A stretch of 64,000 nucleotides of DNA from contig OV884059.1 in NCBI GenBank assembly GCA_930367215.1, positions 71,333,393 to 71,397,392 of the forward strand. The letters are read 5' to 3'. The notes under the pieces are model-generated. The model worked only from the letters and a program-made list of their open reading frames with translations, was not told the origin of the DNA and ran no database searches. Within the stretch, counting starts at the first letter, position 1; each line of letters opens with the position of its first letter. Of this stretch, positions 54,155 through 64,000 are shown one piece after another. The position numbers and the translations under genes were made by a program. Origin of the DNA: Pollenia angustigena (lineage: Eukaryota; Arthropoda; Insecta; Diptera; Polleniidae).

Positions 54155-54277
54155 ATGCCCAAACTCAATGTAGACCGTGCCAGTTTAAGAGGAGATACGA
54201 CTTCAAGCCATTCTTCACACATTTCAACAGAAAAACTAATTTTGCTCTGGATAACCAATAGCAGGTTATTTATGTTA
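54155..54277 (+). CDS. Candidate exon, unknown protein (speculative)
   Basis: A 41-codon open stretch MPKLNVDRASLRGDTTSSHS and onward is preceded by CTTGTTCTTCTGTGCAAG, a strong-looking 3' splice site, and can end at TTA|GTAAAAG, a weak donor. It is on the same strand and within 1 kb of the better candidate at 55098. It has no recognised domain. It may be chance. Confidence 0.18.
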
Positions 54278-54689
54278 GTAAAAGTGACACAACAAACACG
54301 GAGGTATGATTTCAAATCAAACCTTTTCTCAAACAACAAACGTTATCATTATCAAGATATGAAAATCATAGCATTCTCAACAAAAAGGGGAAATTATTTT
54401 CAAATTGAGAAATGCATTTATTTTCAACTTGCTTTCAAACGTTAATCTCAAATGTGGATTGTGTTCTTTCCGTCCTCTAATTCTTGGAAAGACAAAATAC
54501 TTGGCTCCTTTTTAATTTCTTCGTTCAACAAACTAATACTTTCCCTTTTTTTTATTTTATTCACATTCTTTCCCTTTCTAAATTATTTTTTTGCTCACAA
54601 ATAATTCATATTTTTTAAAAAGAAATCAAGGTTTCTTAAAGGCGAATTCACTTTACGTAATATTTAATTTTTTTTTTTAAATAGTGTAA

Positions 54690-54826
54690 CACATTTACTG
54701 CCCGTTTCACGATGTCACTCGAACGGTTTCGTTCGCACAAATTACATGTAAAACAAAAACAAATTTTGAGATTTTTTGTGCGAACGAAAGCGTTCGAGTG
54801 AAATCGTGAAATAGGCAGTAAATGTG
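54690..54826. mobile_element. 137-bp palindromic MITE, CTGCC family, copy B
   Basis: CACATTTACTGCCCGTTTCA is mirrored by TGAAATAGGCAGTAAATGTG, and CACTCGAACGGTTTCGTTCG by CGAACGAAAGCGTTCGAGTG. Arms of about 55 bases leave a short centre, so nearly the whole element is a hairpin. Best-preserved copy of three. Confidence 0.8.
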
Positions 54827-55097
54827 TTTACATTAATTTTTCGATTTGAGAATAACATTTAATAACAATTTGACATCAAATTGATAAGACATTATATATC
54901 AAAGGATTATTCAAATCATTATCAATTTGAATTCAAATGTTAAAATCAAACAATTGAAAACGGTTTGAAAATTGTGTTTGATGTCGAATGATTAATTAAT
55001 TTCATGTGAAAGGTTTGAATTAGGGAGTGTCGAGATTTCTTTATAAAATTTTAAAATAATAAATTTGGAAAATATGGTTCTATTTGATTTTAAAGTT

Positions 55098-55271
55098 ATG
55101 CCCAGTAAAATTCAGAAAAACTCAAAAAGTAGCTTAAAATTTAATGATTTCATAAGATCGCGGATGTCCAAAGCCCTATTTGGCACAACTAAAACGTATA
55201 CCAGTTCCCGTAAAGTTACTCTGGAAAGCACGGGAAGTTTGGATAGCTCCGAGTTCAAAGCAAGTGCTATA
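55098..55271 (+). CDS. Candidate host coding exon, unknown protein
   Basis: A 58-codon open stretch starts at the Met of MPSKIQKNSKSSLKFNDF and includes SRMSKALFG and a Ser-rich tail SLDSSEFKASAI. It sits between a plausible acceptor (TTTGATTTTAAAG, AG at 55094-55095) and a strong donor GTAAGT at 55272. It ends in phase 0. It is basic and polar, unlike any transposon protein here, and its codons are less AT-biased than the flanks. Joining to 55962 keeps the frame. I do not recognise the protein. The splice model is inference; a chance open frame remains possible. Confidence 0.35.
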
Positions 55272-55961
55272 GTAAGTATATGGTCGATATTAGTCATAAA
55301 ATATATATTGCGCTTTTATACTGATCTTGTAACTAATTTTTTTTTTTGTTTTTTAATCTTGCAAAAAAATTTTCTTTAAGGGTGTAATTAAAATTTCGCC
55401 ATCTACTAATTTATGAACCTAATAAATTTTTCGACTATCTTACACAGACTTTGCTATTTGCCAAACTGCTTTCAAAAGTGATAAACTTAATGATTAAAAT
55501 CGATTTTTTCTTTTTGAATTTAAAGTATATTAAGACACGAAATCTAAAATTTAACGCTCAAACACAACAAATGGACGATAAATGCTAACAAATAATGTTG
55601 TAGTTTGGCAACATTTTTTGTACTTTCGAAATGAAGACACAACGACAACAAACTTTGGCAACAAACCTTTCAGAATGATAATGAAAACAAGCTTAAGTAT
55701 GAAAAAAACACACACACACATTCAATATCAGACAGCAAAGACAGACTATATATTGTATATACTGCACGTACTGTCGGACAGACATACGGATAAGCAACAT
55801 ACTAAAACGGGCACAACGGGAAAAGTAATAAGAGCTCTTCTTCCTTAGAGTTACATTTATTTAATACTCGTCCGCATGGGCACATGAATGTGTTGTATAG
55901 CAACTTTAGAGATTGAAACAAATATCAACAGATAAATTAACGAAAAATATGTACATTACAG

Positions 55962-56117
55962 CTCCCACGGCGACATTTACTAAGACGAGATGGACGACGC
56001 AATGAATGGAGACTCAGCCACAAGCAAACACACTCTAATGCCAATAGACAAATAACTGCAAGTACGGACATTTTGCTTTTAGTGCGACAATACAGCACAA
56101 TGGGTTTGGTACAATAG
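55962..56117 (+). CDS. Candidate terminal exon, unknown protein
   Basis: The frame opens directly after ATTACAG (AG at 55960-55961) with LPRRHLLRRDGRRNEWRL and stays open for 51 codons to TAG at 56115-56117, containing ITASTDILLLVRQYS. Its base composition is clearly more GC-rich than neighbouring DNA. Its phase matches the phase-0 donor at 55272, giving a possible 690-bp intron. A competing frame contains MDDAMNGDSATSKH, so even the frame is uncertain. No domain recognised. Confidence 0.3.
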   Translation, partial: LPRRHLLRRDGRRNEWRLSHKQTHSNANRQITASTDILLLVRQYSTMGLVQ

Positions 56118-56615
56118 AAATTTTGATCGAAATAAGATCTTAAGAGAAGATTCGTGTAGTCAATTTAAAGTTTTGAATTTAAATAATTTATGTAAATTAA
56201 GCGAAATCCAACAAATGTTAAAAGAAAAAACTTTTGTGTGTCGAATTTTATTTTGAACTGATTTTCTGGATCGGGCTTAATAATGGAGATACCACCTATG
56301 CTGGCACAGGGTATACACATATAACTAATCTGCATTACGAATGCAAAACTTTGTACAATTAAAGTTTACCAGCGTAATACCGTGTTCAGATATGCACATT
56401 AATTGAGTTTTACGCAATAAATGCCATTATTGAGCTCAATTATCCATACAAAATTGCAATTTAGTTATTGTTCAGTTAATACGCAATTGTAATAAATATT
56501 GAGTAAAATTAAAATGCAACACTGCAGTGCACTGTCACAAGTGTGTTTAGTGAGTAAAACCCAACTCACTAAACAAAGTGTTTTGACATTTTCGCCAACA
56601 ACAAAACAACAAAAA
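56118..56615. other. Unassigned stretch
   Basis: AT-rich. GTGTTCAGATATGCACATTA at 56383 resembles the reverse complement of sequence near 56725-56745, hinting at an old element around the MITE fragment at 56616; too weak to call. Confidence 0.35.
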
Positions 56616-56690
56616 CAAAGGTCCATCCATTAGGTCTGCGCAAAAGCCAGAAGTTTATTTAAAGATGTCAAAAGTTGTTTACATTTTGCT
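56616..56690 (-). mobile_element. Partial copy of the hAT-like MITE seen at 43312-43500
   Basis: CAAAGGTCCATCCATTAGGT, CTGCGCAA and GTCAAAAGTTGTTTACAT follow in the order of the reverse complement of 43312-43500. The opposite end is missing. Confidence 0.6.
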
Positions 56691-57175
56691 AAGTTAATTG
56701 CCAAATGCCAATTGAGTAAGCTAAATTGTGTATGTGTGAACAGAAAGAACAATTATTCATTGTATTATTATAGGGTGTCCAAATATTAACTCAAGCTTTG
56801 AATGTGTTGCCATTTACTGCACAAGTGATGGCAACCCTAAAAAAAGACTAAAAACTGTGTTTTCTATTAAATTAAAATAGTGTTTTAAATTTGGGATACC
56901 CTTTACATTTCAAAATCTCAAGTATGAAGTAAAAGTGTGATGGTGTGAATGCAATGTGTCATGAAAATAATAAGTATTAGTCCCTTCTTACAATAGGGAA
57001 ATTTAAAGGCAGACAGACGAAGTTTGCTTGCGAGGGCGTAAAGAAGTAACAGAGAAAAAGAACGAAAAAAGGAAACGAATAATTTCTGTCTGACTATTTA
57101 TTTCGCTATTGTGAAAGGTTAAGGCAAGCTCAAAAAAGAATAAGCAAAATGTCTGCCTTTCAATTTCAACCTTGT
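56691..57175. other. Unassigned stretch
   Basis: AT-rich, no supported feature; it includes the left TSD copy of the RTE fragment at its end. Confidence 0.35.
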
Positions 57176-57187
57176 AAAAGGTGACTT

Positions 57188-58186
57188 CGTAAAAGCATTT
57201 GCTAAGCTCGCCCATCACACCATATGGAAGGCATTAGAATGCAAAGGCACCCCACCGAAACTTGTCTCGCTTATTAGAAGTCTATACAATGGGTCTACAT
57301 GCAGAGCACTCCATGAAAACAATCTTGGCAATAAAATATATGTAAACACCGGGGTACGGCAGGGTTGCGTTATGTCACCTCTACTTTTCAACATCGTTCT
57401 TGATGTGGTGATGCAGACCGCAACAGAAAACTCCTCTGGAATTCAATGGAGCCTGCACAAGCGGCTAGGTGATTTAGATTACGCTGATGACATCTGTATC
57501 CTGGCACACACGTACAGCGACATGTCTCGAAAGCTAAGGCTGCTAGAAGCGGCTACAGCGAAAGCAGGACTGAAAATAAACATATCCAAGACTAAATCCA
57601 TGCGTGTGAACACCGACAACAAGCAGCACCTTGAGATGAATGGCACCGTGCTTGAGGATATTAACAGCTTCTGCTATCTCGGCAGTATTATCAGCAACAA
57701 TGGAGGATCAAGTGAGGATATATTAAACCGTATCAACCGTGCCAGGCGGTCCTTTGGCCTCCTGCGTCCTGTATGGAAGGCTTCTCATATATCAACTAGA
57801 ACGAAAATCAACTTATTCAACTCCAGTGTAAAGTCAACCTTATTGTATGCATGTGAAACTTGGAATGCTGCTGCGCGCGACATAACTTCACTTTAAGTTT
57901 TTACCAATAAATGTCTGAGGAGAGTTTTGAAAATATTTTGGACAAATGTGATATCCAACCTCGACCTATGGACAGTCATAAAACAAGCTCCTCTGCGCAC
58001 CGAAATACTAAGACGTAAGTGGAACTGGCTAGGTCACACACTACGTAAACCAACAGATGACCTAACACGGGCAGCCATTGACTGGAATCCACAGGGTACT
58101 AGAAGAAGGGGAAGACCCGCCCACACGTGGAGAAGACAGTTGGATTCTGAGGTAGCATCTACAAGAAATAAAACTAATAGCTTGTA
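57188..58186 (+). pseudogene. RTE reverse transcriptase C-terminal part with one nonsense codon
   Basis: From KAFAKLAHHTIWKALECKG through GVRQGCVMSPLLFNIVLDVV, LGDLDYADDICILAH (YADD), YLGSIISNNGGSSEDI and LLYACETWNAAARD, the frame is open to a TAA at 57894-57896. It then continues in the same frame to 58186 with NPQGTRRRGRPAHTWRRQL. A single C-to-T change of CAA (Gln) would explain the TAA. Otherwise the frame is clean, so this is a fairly young insertion. Confidence 0.9.
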
Positions 58187-58260
58187 ACAGATCACAATGG
58201 AATACATTTGTAATGGCCCTATGCTCCAATTTGGAACGACGGGAATAAATATATATATAT
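57188..58260 (+). mobile_element. 5'-truncated RTE-clade element
   Basis: Perfect 12-bp TSD AAAAGGTGACTT at 57176-57187 and 58261-58272. Starts within the RT domain and ends in a (TA)n tail (about 58246-58260). Composition is markedly more GC-rich than its flanks. A different RTE family from 46440-49812. Confidence 0.93.
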
Positions 58261-58272
58261 AAAAGGTGACTT

Positions 58273-59720
58273 ACAAAAAAAATTTGACATCTCATACGAC
58301 TTCTTCGTTTTTTTAAATTTTTCAAAACAATAATACTTTTCATTTAATCAGTGTTGCATTTTATAAAAAGCATGTTCATGTGTGATAGTGTGAACACAAA
58401 TTGTAATATTAAATTAGATTTTTTGACAGTCTCGACAAAACTTATTAGATTTCTATCTCTCAAAGTATAATGGAATACGTAAGAATTGTGTGATAGTGAA
58501 AACTAGCCTTAAGTTGGTACCATCACCCTAAATTCTCTAGGAAATTTTAGCATATTCTTGAATTTGAAACATTAAAATAATTATCCCCATTTCCTTAATT
58601 TTTCAGAATTCGTAATTTTTCTTACCAAATTAAATTCTAATTTTCACATAAATTTTCTTCTTCTCCCCATAGTTGAATAGTCCAAAGAAAATAGCAAGTT
58701 GTACTCAGTATGTGTTTTTGGTCATTATGTACTATTATTGTGGCTGCGGCGCGCTTATGTTACTTTCACGCATGAAAGTGTAAACACACATTCATACGCC
58801 CAGTATACACAGACTTGTTCGTTAGTATTTTCATGCAACTTTAGAAAAATAAACACATAAAATCGACAACATAAATACTACGAGTATCTGATAAAACAAA
58901 ACATTCCTGACGCACTTGCAACACACCGATAGACATACCGACCGACACGCACACTTTAAACCTCTCTCCAAGCCACGACGTAAATTGGTGTATACAACCG
59001 CGTCATAACAGGAAACATTACCAAACACAAATACAAATAAACAAACAAATACACGACAAAAAGAAGACAACACGATTAATTGCAAACAAAATATATTCTT
59101 TACGATCTTTAGAACATAAAACATGAACACTTTCTCTTCGCCAGTCAATAGGCGACAACGACATAACCAACATTTTAGTCGTACTTGCTGCCGCTGTCAA
59201 ACGGACTTACAGCGCTGAGTAAAATGTAAACATGATAACCGGCATTTTGTCGGAGTTTAATCAATAAGAGTACTCAAACTCAACATATACCTGCTTTAAC
59301 TTTAATCGACTTCGTATAGTTGAGTTACGTACTCTTTAAGTTAATTTTATTTAAGGAAACCGAAAAACGACACAACAAAATTCATTTTGTTGCAGAAAAA
59401 TCGTAATAATTGATTAACAAATGTTTTCGCAAGATTTAATTAACCCATAAGGAAAAACGTAGACCACACATATTTTTAATTAATTATCAAACAAAAATTG
59501 AGAACAAGAAGAGACTCTTTACCAGTTGTTTAAATTTTAATATTCCTCTTTTGATTTTTTCCTCTATTAGATATGAGTTGCATTCGACAAAAGATTTTCG
59601 CTGGCTATCGAACATCGACTATCGAATGTAAATTTTGTATCTTGAGTTGACAGCACTGTCGAAAATTTCGTTGTGTGTCGAATTTTGTAAGGAAAACAAT
59701 TTTGCTATCGACGCTGCAAA
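58273..59720. other. Long stretch without recognised genes
   Basis: No TIR pair or protein motif seen. A 105-codon minus-strand frame at 58831-59148 is Cys- and Val-rich with repeated short motifs and is probably spurious. TGTGGCTGCGGCGCGCTTA at 58739 is a small GC-rich island of unknown meaning. Confidence 0.4.
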
Positions 59721-59725
59721 TATAT

Positions 59726-60298
59726 TGTTACGAAAGTAACGTTAGTTAAGAATTAGATTAATTTATTAGTTATCTTGTATTGATTATTTACATATTTAGT
59801 ATTTGTTAGTTGTTTTATTAGTTTAAATTGTTATTGTATTAGTTATGCACACTTCTAGTGTAAAAATCAATGTGCACATGTAATTTTAAAATTGTTGTGC
59901 ATAATTGTACTTCAACCCCACTGTAAATACTAGTATGTTCGCTATTAATTTATCTTAATTTAAAAGTAAACCTTAGTTTGTGATGCATAACAGCTCAATT
60001 AATTGAGCCATAAAGATAATGCATAAGTTTAATAAACAAAATAGACGTTAGGGGTCATACGTCTAGATTAATCTAGACGTCAGAGCTCGAACGTTCAATG
60101 GTCATTTGCCCGTCTGGGCTAGAGTATAAATAGAATCGCAAGAGATGGCATAAGATTATTCTAAGTTCAAACTTTGTGAAGATAAGAACGCATCACAAGG
60201 AGAAAATAATAAACATTGATGTATGTTGATCACAATAGTGAGTTGTGAAAAAAAGCTGTAAATTACGGTTGTTAAAGTGAATAAGTTTTTAATGTAAG

Positions 60299-60330
<32 letters not shown>

Positions 60331-60550
60331 CCCCAAGCTAATCGCGCGAAGCTCACGCTTGTCTGCAGGAACAAAACCGGAGTCTCTGGCGGGAATCGAA
60401 TCCGCAACCCCGGCGCTGATAGACTACCTTACTACCAGCTAGCCTACCGCGGCACTCATTTAGTTTTATTTAAATTGCAATTAACGAACTCGAAACGGTT
60501 TATTATAAAGGAAATAAACCAAAATGTTATGGAAAGGCAGTTACGTAACA
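59726..60550 (+). mobile_element. Solo LTR, copy 2, with a SINE inserted
   Basis: Same family and orientation as 53369-54024: starts TGTTACGAAAGTAACGTTAG, ends GCAGTTACGTAACA. TSD ATAT at 59722-59725 and 60551-60554. TATA region CTAGAGTATAAATAGAATCG is conserved at about 60119-60138. The extra length is a SINE at about 60298-60455. No internal retroelement region. Confidence 0.87.
60298..60455 (-). mobile_element. tRNA-derived SINE, copy 2, inside the solo LTR
   Basis: On the minus strand: GCCGCGGTAGGCTAGCTGGT (A-box side), GCGGATTCGATTCCCGCC (B box), GAGACTCCGGTTTTGTTCC, then a poly(A) tail seen as the T run at 60300-60325. Matches copy 1 at 50051 in order and sequence. Duplication not resolved. 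Confidence 0.8.
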
Positions 60551-60573
60551 ATATTTAAAAAACTTGTTGAAAA

Positions 60574-60709
60574 TGTAACTGCCCGTTGAAAAAATTCGAA
60601 CGTAAACGCTATGAATTTTATATGGAAAATATTTTTAAAACTAAGTGCTTTCATTGAAATTTTTTGTGCGAATGTTAACATTCGAAATTGTTGAACTGGC
60701 AGTAAATAT
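60574..60709. mobile_element. Palindromic MITE, CTGCC family, copy C
   Basis: TGTAACTGCCCGTTGAAAAA and TTCGAACGTAAACG are mirrored by TGTTAACATTCGAA and TTGTTGAACTGGCAGTAAAT. Shares terminus and TTCGAACG block with copies A and B. Confidence 0.6.
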
Positions 60710-60759
60710 TTGAAAATTAGTTTGATTTCGTATACCAAATATAACATTTTTAATTAATT

Positions 60760-62225
60760 TTGTAAATTTTATGCAAGTCTTAACAAGACGCTTCGACGTA
60801 TTGAAGTAAGCGTCCCCAACCACCCTCGCCATTACGTTGAATCCTTAAAGACTCGCTATGAAGCTGTCCCAGACAGAAACAGAGGGCAATGAAATGCAAT
60901 AAAACACATTTTCACAGACAGTGCTAAGCCACATCGAAGTAGGGATCTGTACAAAATTGCAAAGCAGATATCGGGGAACGCCCGTTCAATTATATATCCC
61001 CATGGTGGCAACTGGCAATATGGTCCGACTATTATGCTGGCATACTGTCAATTCCGCATCCCACAACTTTCGGGCAATGTCACTGCACCTTACATGAGGT
61101 CAGATCTGACAAAAGTACAATCTGCCCAGACGAAGTCGAGATCGCTAATGCTATACGTGCACTGAAGAATGGCAAGGCACCAGGCTTGGACAACATCAAT
61201 CCTGAACTGCTAAAGGCTAATCCGGCTCTAAGTGCTGCAATAATCGGACCTGTTATCAGGGACTTTTGGATATCCCACTCTCTTCCTGCTGAACTGAGTA
61301 AGGGGGTGATTCAAACTACCCAAGAAGGGTGACCTAACAGAATGCAAAGCCTGGAGGGGCATTACTCTTTTGACCATGATTAATAAGGTGTTAGCTAATA
61401 TAATCCATGCTAGATTGTCATCATCAATTGAAACAGATCTTCGAAAGGAACAAGCCGGTTTCAGATTTTTTCTCTTCTATTTATTTCTATTATGTGGGTT
61501 GTATTAAACAAGAAAGTTAACACCACTGTTTTTGGCACAACGTTGACGCTCTTGTTTAGGTATGGCATATCAGCGTAAAAGCTAAGCGGAAGAAAACGTT
61601 CCGCCTAACGCTCTTGTTAAGGTACGCCTGTCAGGGTCAACAACATAGAGCTCGAGGATGTGCAATCGTTTTGCTACTTAGGAAGCATAATTTCCTCCAC
61701 GGGCAGCTCCCGTGAAGATATTGCATATCGCATAAAAAAGACAAAACAGTCATTCGGTGCATTACAAAGAATATGGAAATCAACACAAATACATACAGGT
61801 ACTAAGCTGCGCCTTTTCAACTCAAATGTTCGCTCTACCCTACTGGAACTATACGGCAAACGACATACAACATCTGCAGGTATTCATTAACCGCTGCCTG
61901 CGGAAAATATTGAGAATTTTTGGCTGAACGTAGTTTCCAATAGAGACCTGTGGCAAAGAACAGGTGAAACACCAATCCGTATAGAATTTGAAAAAAGGAA
62001 ATGGAGCTGGGATGGCCATATCCTAAGAAGACCTCATGAGGATATATCGAAGATGGCAATTGACTGGAATCCTCAAGGCAGCAGGAGAAGAGGTAGACTC
62101 GCTAACACCTGGAGAAGGCTTATTGAATCCGAGATAAACAAAACAGGAAAAACCTGGTCTGAAATAAGACTAATGGCACAGGACAGATCCGGATTGAAAG
62201 ATTTCGTTATATAACTCTAATAAAC
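60760..62225 (+). pseudogene. Decayed RTE-clade element lacking the RT palm
   Basis: Pieces in order: PRDRNRGQ-like N-terminal sequence near 60870, IPHGGNWQYGPTIML near 61000, KNGKAPGLDNINPELL near 61164, AWRGITLLTMINKVLANIIH near 61350, EQAGFR at about 61449. Then about 180 bases of unrelated sequence replace the catalytic palm. From 61636 it resumes with VQSFCYLGSIISSTGSSRED, TLLELYGKRH, RKWSWDGHILRRP and NPQGSRRRGRLANTWRRL, ending near 62215. Several frame changes. Related to the 57-kb RTE family by its C-terminal motifs. The YADD box is missing. Confidence 0.82.
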
Positions 62226-62229
62226 ATAT

Positions 62230-62845
62230 ATTTGGCCCAATTACGAAAATGTTCTCACTCGAACACACTCCGACGAAATTTTGATGTCAAAATAAAATAA
62301 ATCAATAATTCAATAATAAATAATTTCAATAAAAAGTCCACTTCTTAAAATCGTTTTGAGTGCCATAATTGTCTTATGTTTAGATTAAATACAGCACGAG
62401 TAAGTGCTAAGGATCTAGAAAGGCTATTAATATGCAAATTTTATTCGCATCATGTTTGAAAATTCTTCTTGTAATGGTATTTCTAATTTCATTATGAAAA
62501 AGGTGACAAAAGGAAAGCAATTTTCTCCCAATTATCCTCATTTTTACTAAAACTTCCCCGAAAACTCCACTTTAAATTTACAGAAAATCGGTAATTAAAT
62601 ACAAATCATTTTTAAATTTTGTTTAACAAATTTACGAAGTTTACGATCCTCTCATTAGGATTTATTGGGGATATAAAAGGGAATAAAAATGCGAACAAAT
62701 TACTTCGATACCTCCAACAGTTTTTCTCAACCTGCTATTTAAATTTTGCGATTTTTGAAAAATCCTTTTTTGGCCATATTTGGCGAATGAGCCCAATTTC
62801 CTAACTGTAGCGAATTTTAAGTAAAACCTATTCAGAATTGTATAG
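62230..62845. other. Unassigned AT-rich stretch
   Basis: No supported feature. Confidence 0.4.
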
Positions 62846-62850
62846 TTCAG

Positions 62851-63572
62851 TGCCCATGTTCTGTAACTCTCGCGTCGAGAAAGTTTTCGATTGAAATGTG
62901 TGAAATGAAACAAAAATGCCATAAATTGAAACAAACAGCTGTTTTTCTCACTTAACTGTGTCTGTAACTTTTTTTGGCGAGTACAAGCTGTCACGTAAGG
63001 AAATTACTAGCCAATTTACAGAAAAAGTGTGCCTGTAACATTTTGGTGAGAAAAGTTCCCGCTTTGAACTGTCAAATAAACTCACGAATAAAAATGGGGC
63101 GAGAAAAAATTTTAACACTAAAAAACAATTAAAAATGCAAGATGCAAAGAATAATAATAATATTTTATTCTTGGCACATTTTTCATTGTTTCATTATTTT
63201 GCTTTTAACATTTTTATAAAATATACGAATGTCTTCAAAGCTCGTTTGCAAACAACAAACATTAAAGTCGCTCTTTACACAATTTGGCATAGCCCACGGT
63301 TGTGTTTTCGCCGCCGTCGTTGAAAAATTTTCAATTTAAGTAAATTTTGGTCGCCGTCAACGATATGTGTTACTGGCGTTCTGAACGTCTACAATGTCAC
63401 ATCGGCTTCGAGTCCAATATTATGACATTTATAACGTAACGACGTAATCTCTTTTGATAGTTTTCGACATGAGTTACAGACACACATTTTTCTCACTTTT
63501 CGAGAAACGATGGAATATTTTGTTTCACATCTTTTCGATGCAAGAAGTTCTCACTAAAGTTACAGAACATGG
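62851..63572. mobile_element. About 720-bp MITE with CCCATGTTCTGTAAC termini
   Basis: CCCATGTTCTGTAACTCTCG on the left pairs with the reverse complement of the right end, CCCATGTTCTGTAACTTTAG. Subterminal TTTTCTCACTT and GTGTCTGTAACT motifs occur near both ends in opposite orientation. A possible 3-bp CAG flank is too short to rely on. Confidence 0.65.
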
Positions 63573-63928
63573 GTACAGATCATTTAAAATTATACACTGT
63601 AGGCGAAAATAGTGTTTATTTTTGTGCCGCTTTTTATGAAACTGGAGAAAAATATAATCTAAAGTTATGCGTAGACAAGACAGTGCAAAACATGGAAAAT
63701 AGCCCTTAAATGCACTTGGTGTCAAAAAGACCCCAAACTTTCAAAATGTTAAAATAATCTGTCAGTTTGAATAGTGCTTAACATAACATAAAAAAGTTTA
63801 ACCCATTTCGAGCATGGGATCGATTTGACCCAAAAATTTTTAAGACGGAAAAATTTGTCTTTATTCTTATATTAATGTATTATATTGATCGTACATTCGA
63901 ACAGAAACATAAACGTTTTTTAAATATG

Positions 63929-64000
63929 ATCTGTCCATTCATCTACAACTATGGAAAATCTTCCATTTTCTTCTTTATTTTTTTCAAATCCGCTATGACT
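63929..64000 (-). pseudogene. hAT transposase fragment at the window edge
   Basis: On the minus strand the sequence encodes GRFSIVVDEWTD, the pattern around the first catalytic Asp of hAT transposases. Upstream (toward the window edge) the frame shows VIADLKKIKK and a likely frameshift before GRFS. It aligns with the relic at 40686-40800 and is better preserved at the Asp. The element continues outside the window. Confidence 0.6.

Noticed and set aside
58831..59148. 105-codon minus-strand frame rich in Cys and Val
   Set aside because: Low-complexity composition without domain or splice evidence; judged spurious.

Overview
This is a strongly AT-rich eukaryotic window whose content is almost entirely transposable elements. 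Jockey-clade non-LTR retrotransposons with a three-zinc-knuckle ORF1, RTE-clade elements, tRNA-derived SINEs, solo LTRs and many hAT, pogo-like and PIF/Harbinger-like terminal-inverted-repeat (TIR) elements point to an insect. A schizophoran fly, perhaps a calyptrate such as a blow fly or house fly relative, fits best, but this is inference. No prokaryotic gene, rRNA gene, confident host tRNA gene or CRISPR array is visible.

Layout. 0-9.4 kb: degenerate repeats, a pogo-like TIR element (2610-4940) carrying a broken CR1/Jockey-like RT fragment, and a 792-bp foldback hAT-like element (5114-5905). 9.4-15.9 kb: a PIF-like MITE, then a three-level nest: a Charlie-like hAT (9757-15881) holds a hAT MITE (10026-15372), which holds a full-length Jockey element with both ORFs open (10552-15254). 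15.9-19.6 kb: unassigned relic sequence. 19.6-31.6 kb: a probable 12-kb hAT shell containing three further hAT-like elements, a tandem 569-bp repeat with a tRNA-like core, and several MITEs. 31.6-45.2 kb: another shell (33917-45158) holding a second full-length Jockey element (34225-39465) with its own MITE, and an inner hAT (40544-44952) with a truncated Jockey copy. 45.2-64 kb: a full-length but mutated RTE (46440-49812), SINEs, a second CR1-like fragment, two solo LTRs, two RTE fragments and more MITEs. A relic of a hAT transposase catalytic region runs off the right edge.

The insertion order can often be read directly: target-site duplications (TSDs) of 8 bp (hAT), 3 bp (PIF-like), TA (pogo-like), 4 bp (LTR) and 10-13 bp (non-LTR) can be aligned by eye for about 20 insertions. 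The two full-length Jockey copies are the only intact multi-domain protein genes here. A machinery-like reading of the window is retrotransposon replication: ORF1 would bind RNA and ORF2 would nick target DNA and reverse-transcribe, with ORF2 probably translated by reinitiation at an ATGA overlap. The only candidate host coding sequence lies at 54.1-56.1 kb, where short open exons with good splice signals sit in a stretch poor in repeats; no gene could be named. All percentages and family names are by-eye judgements without database searches.
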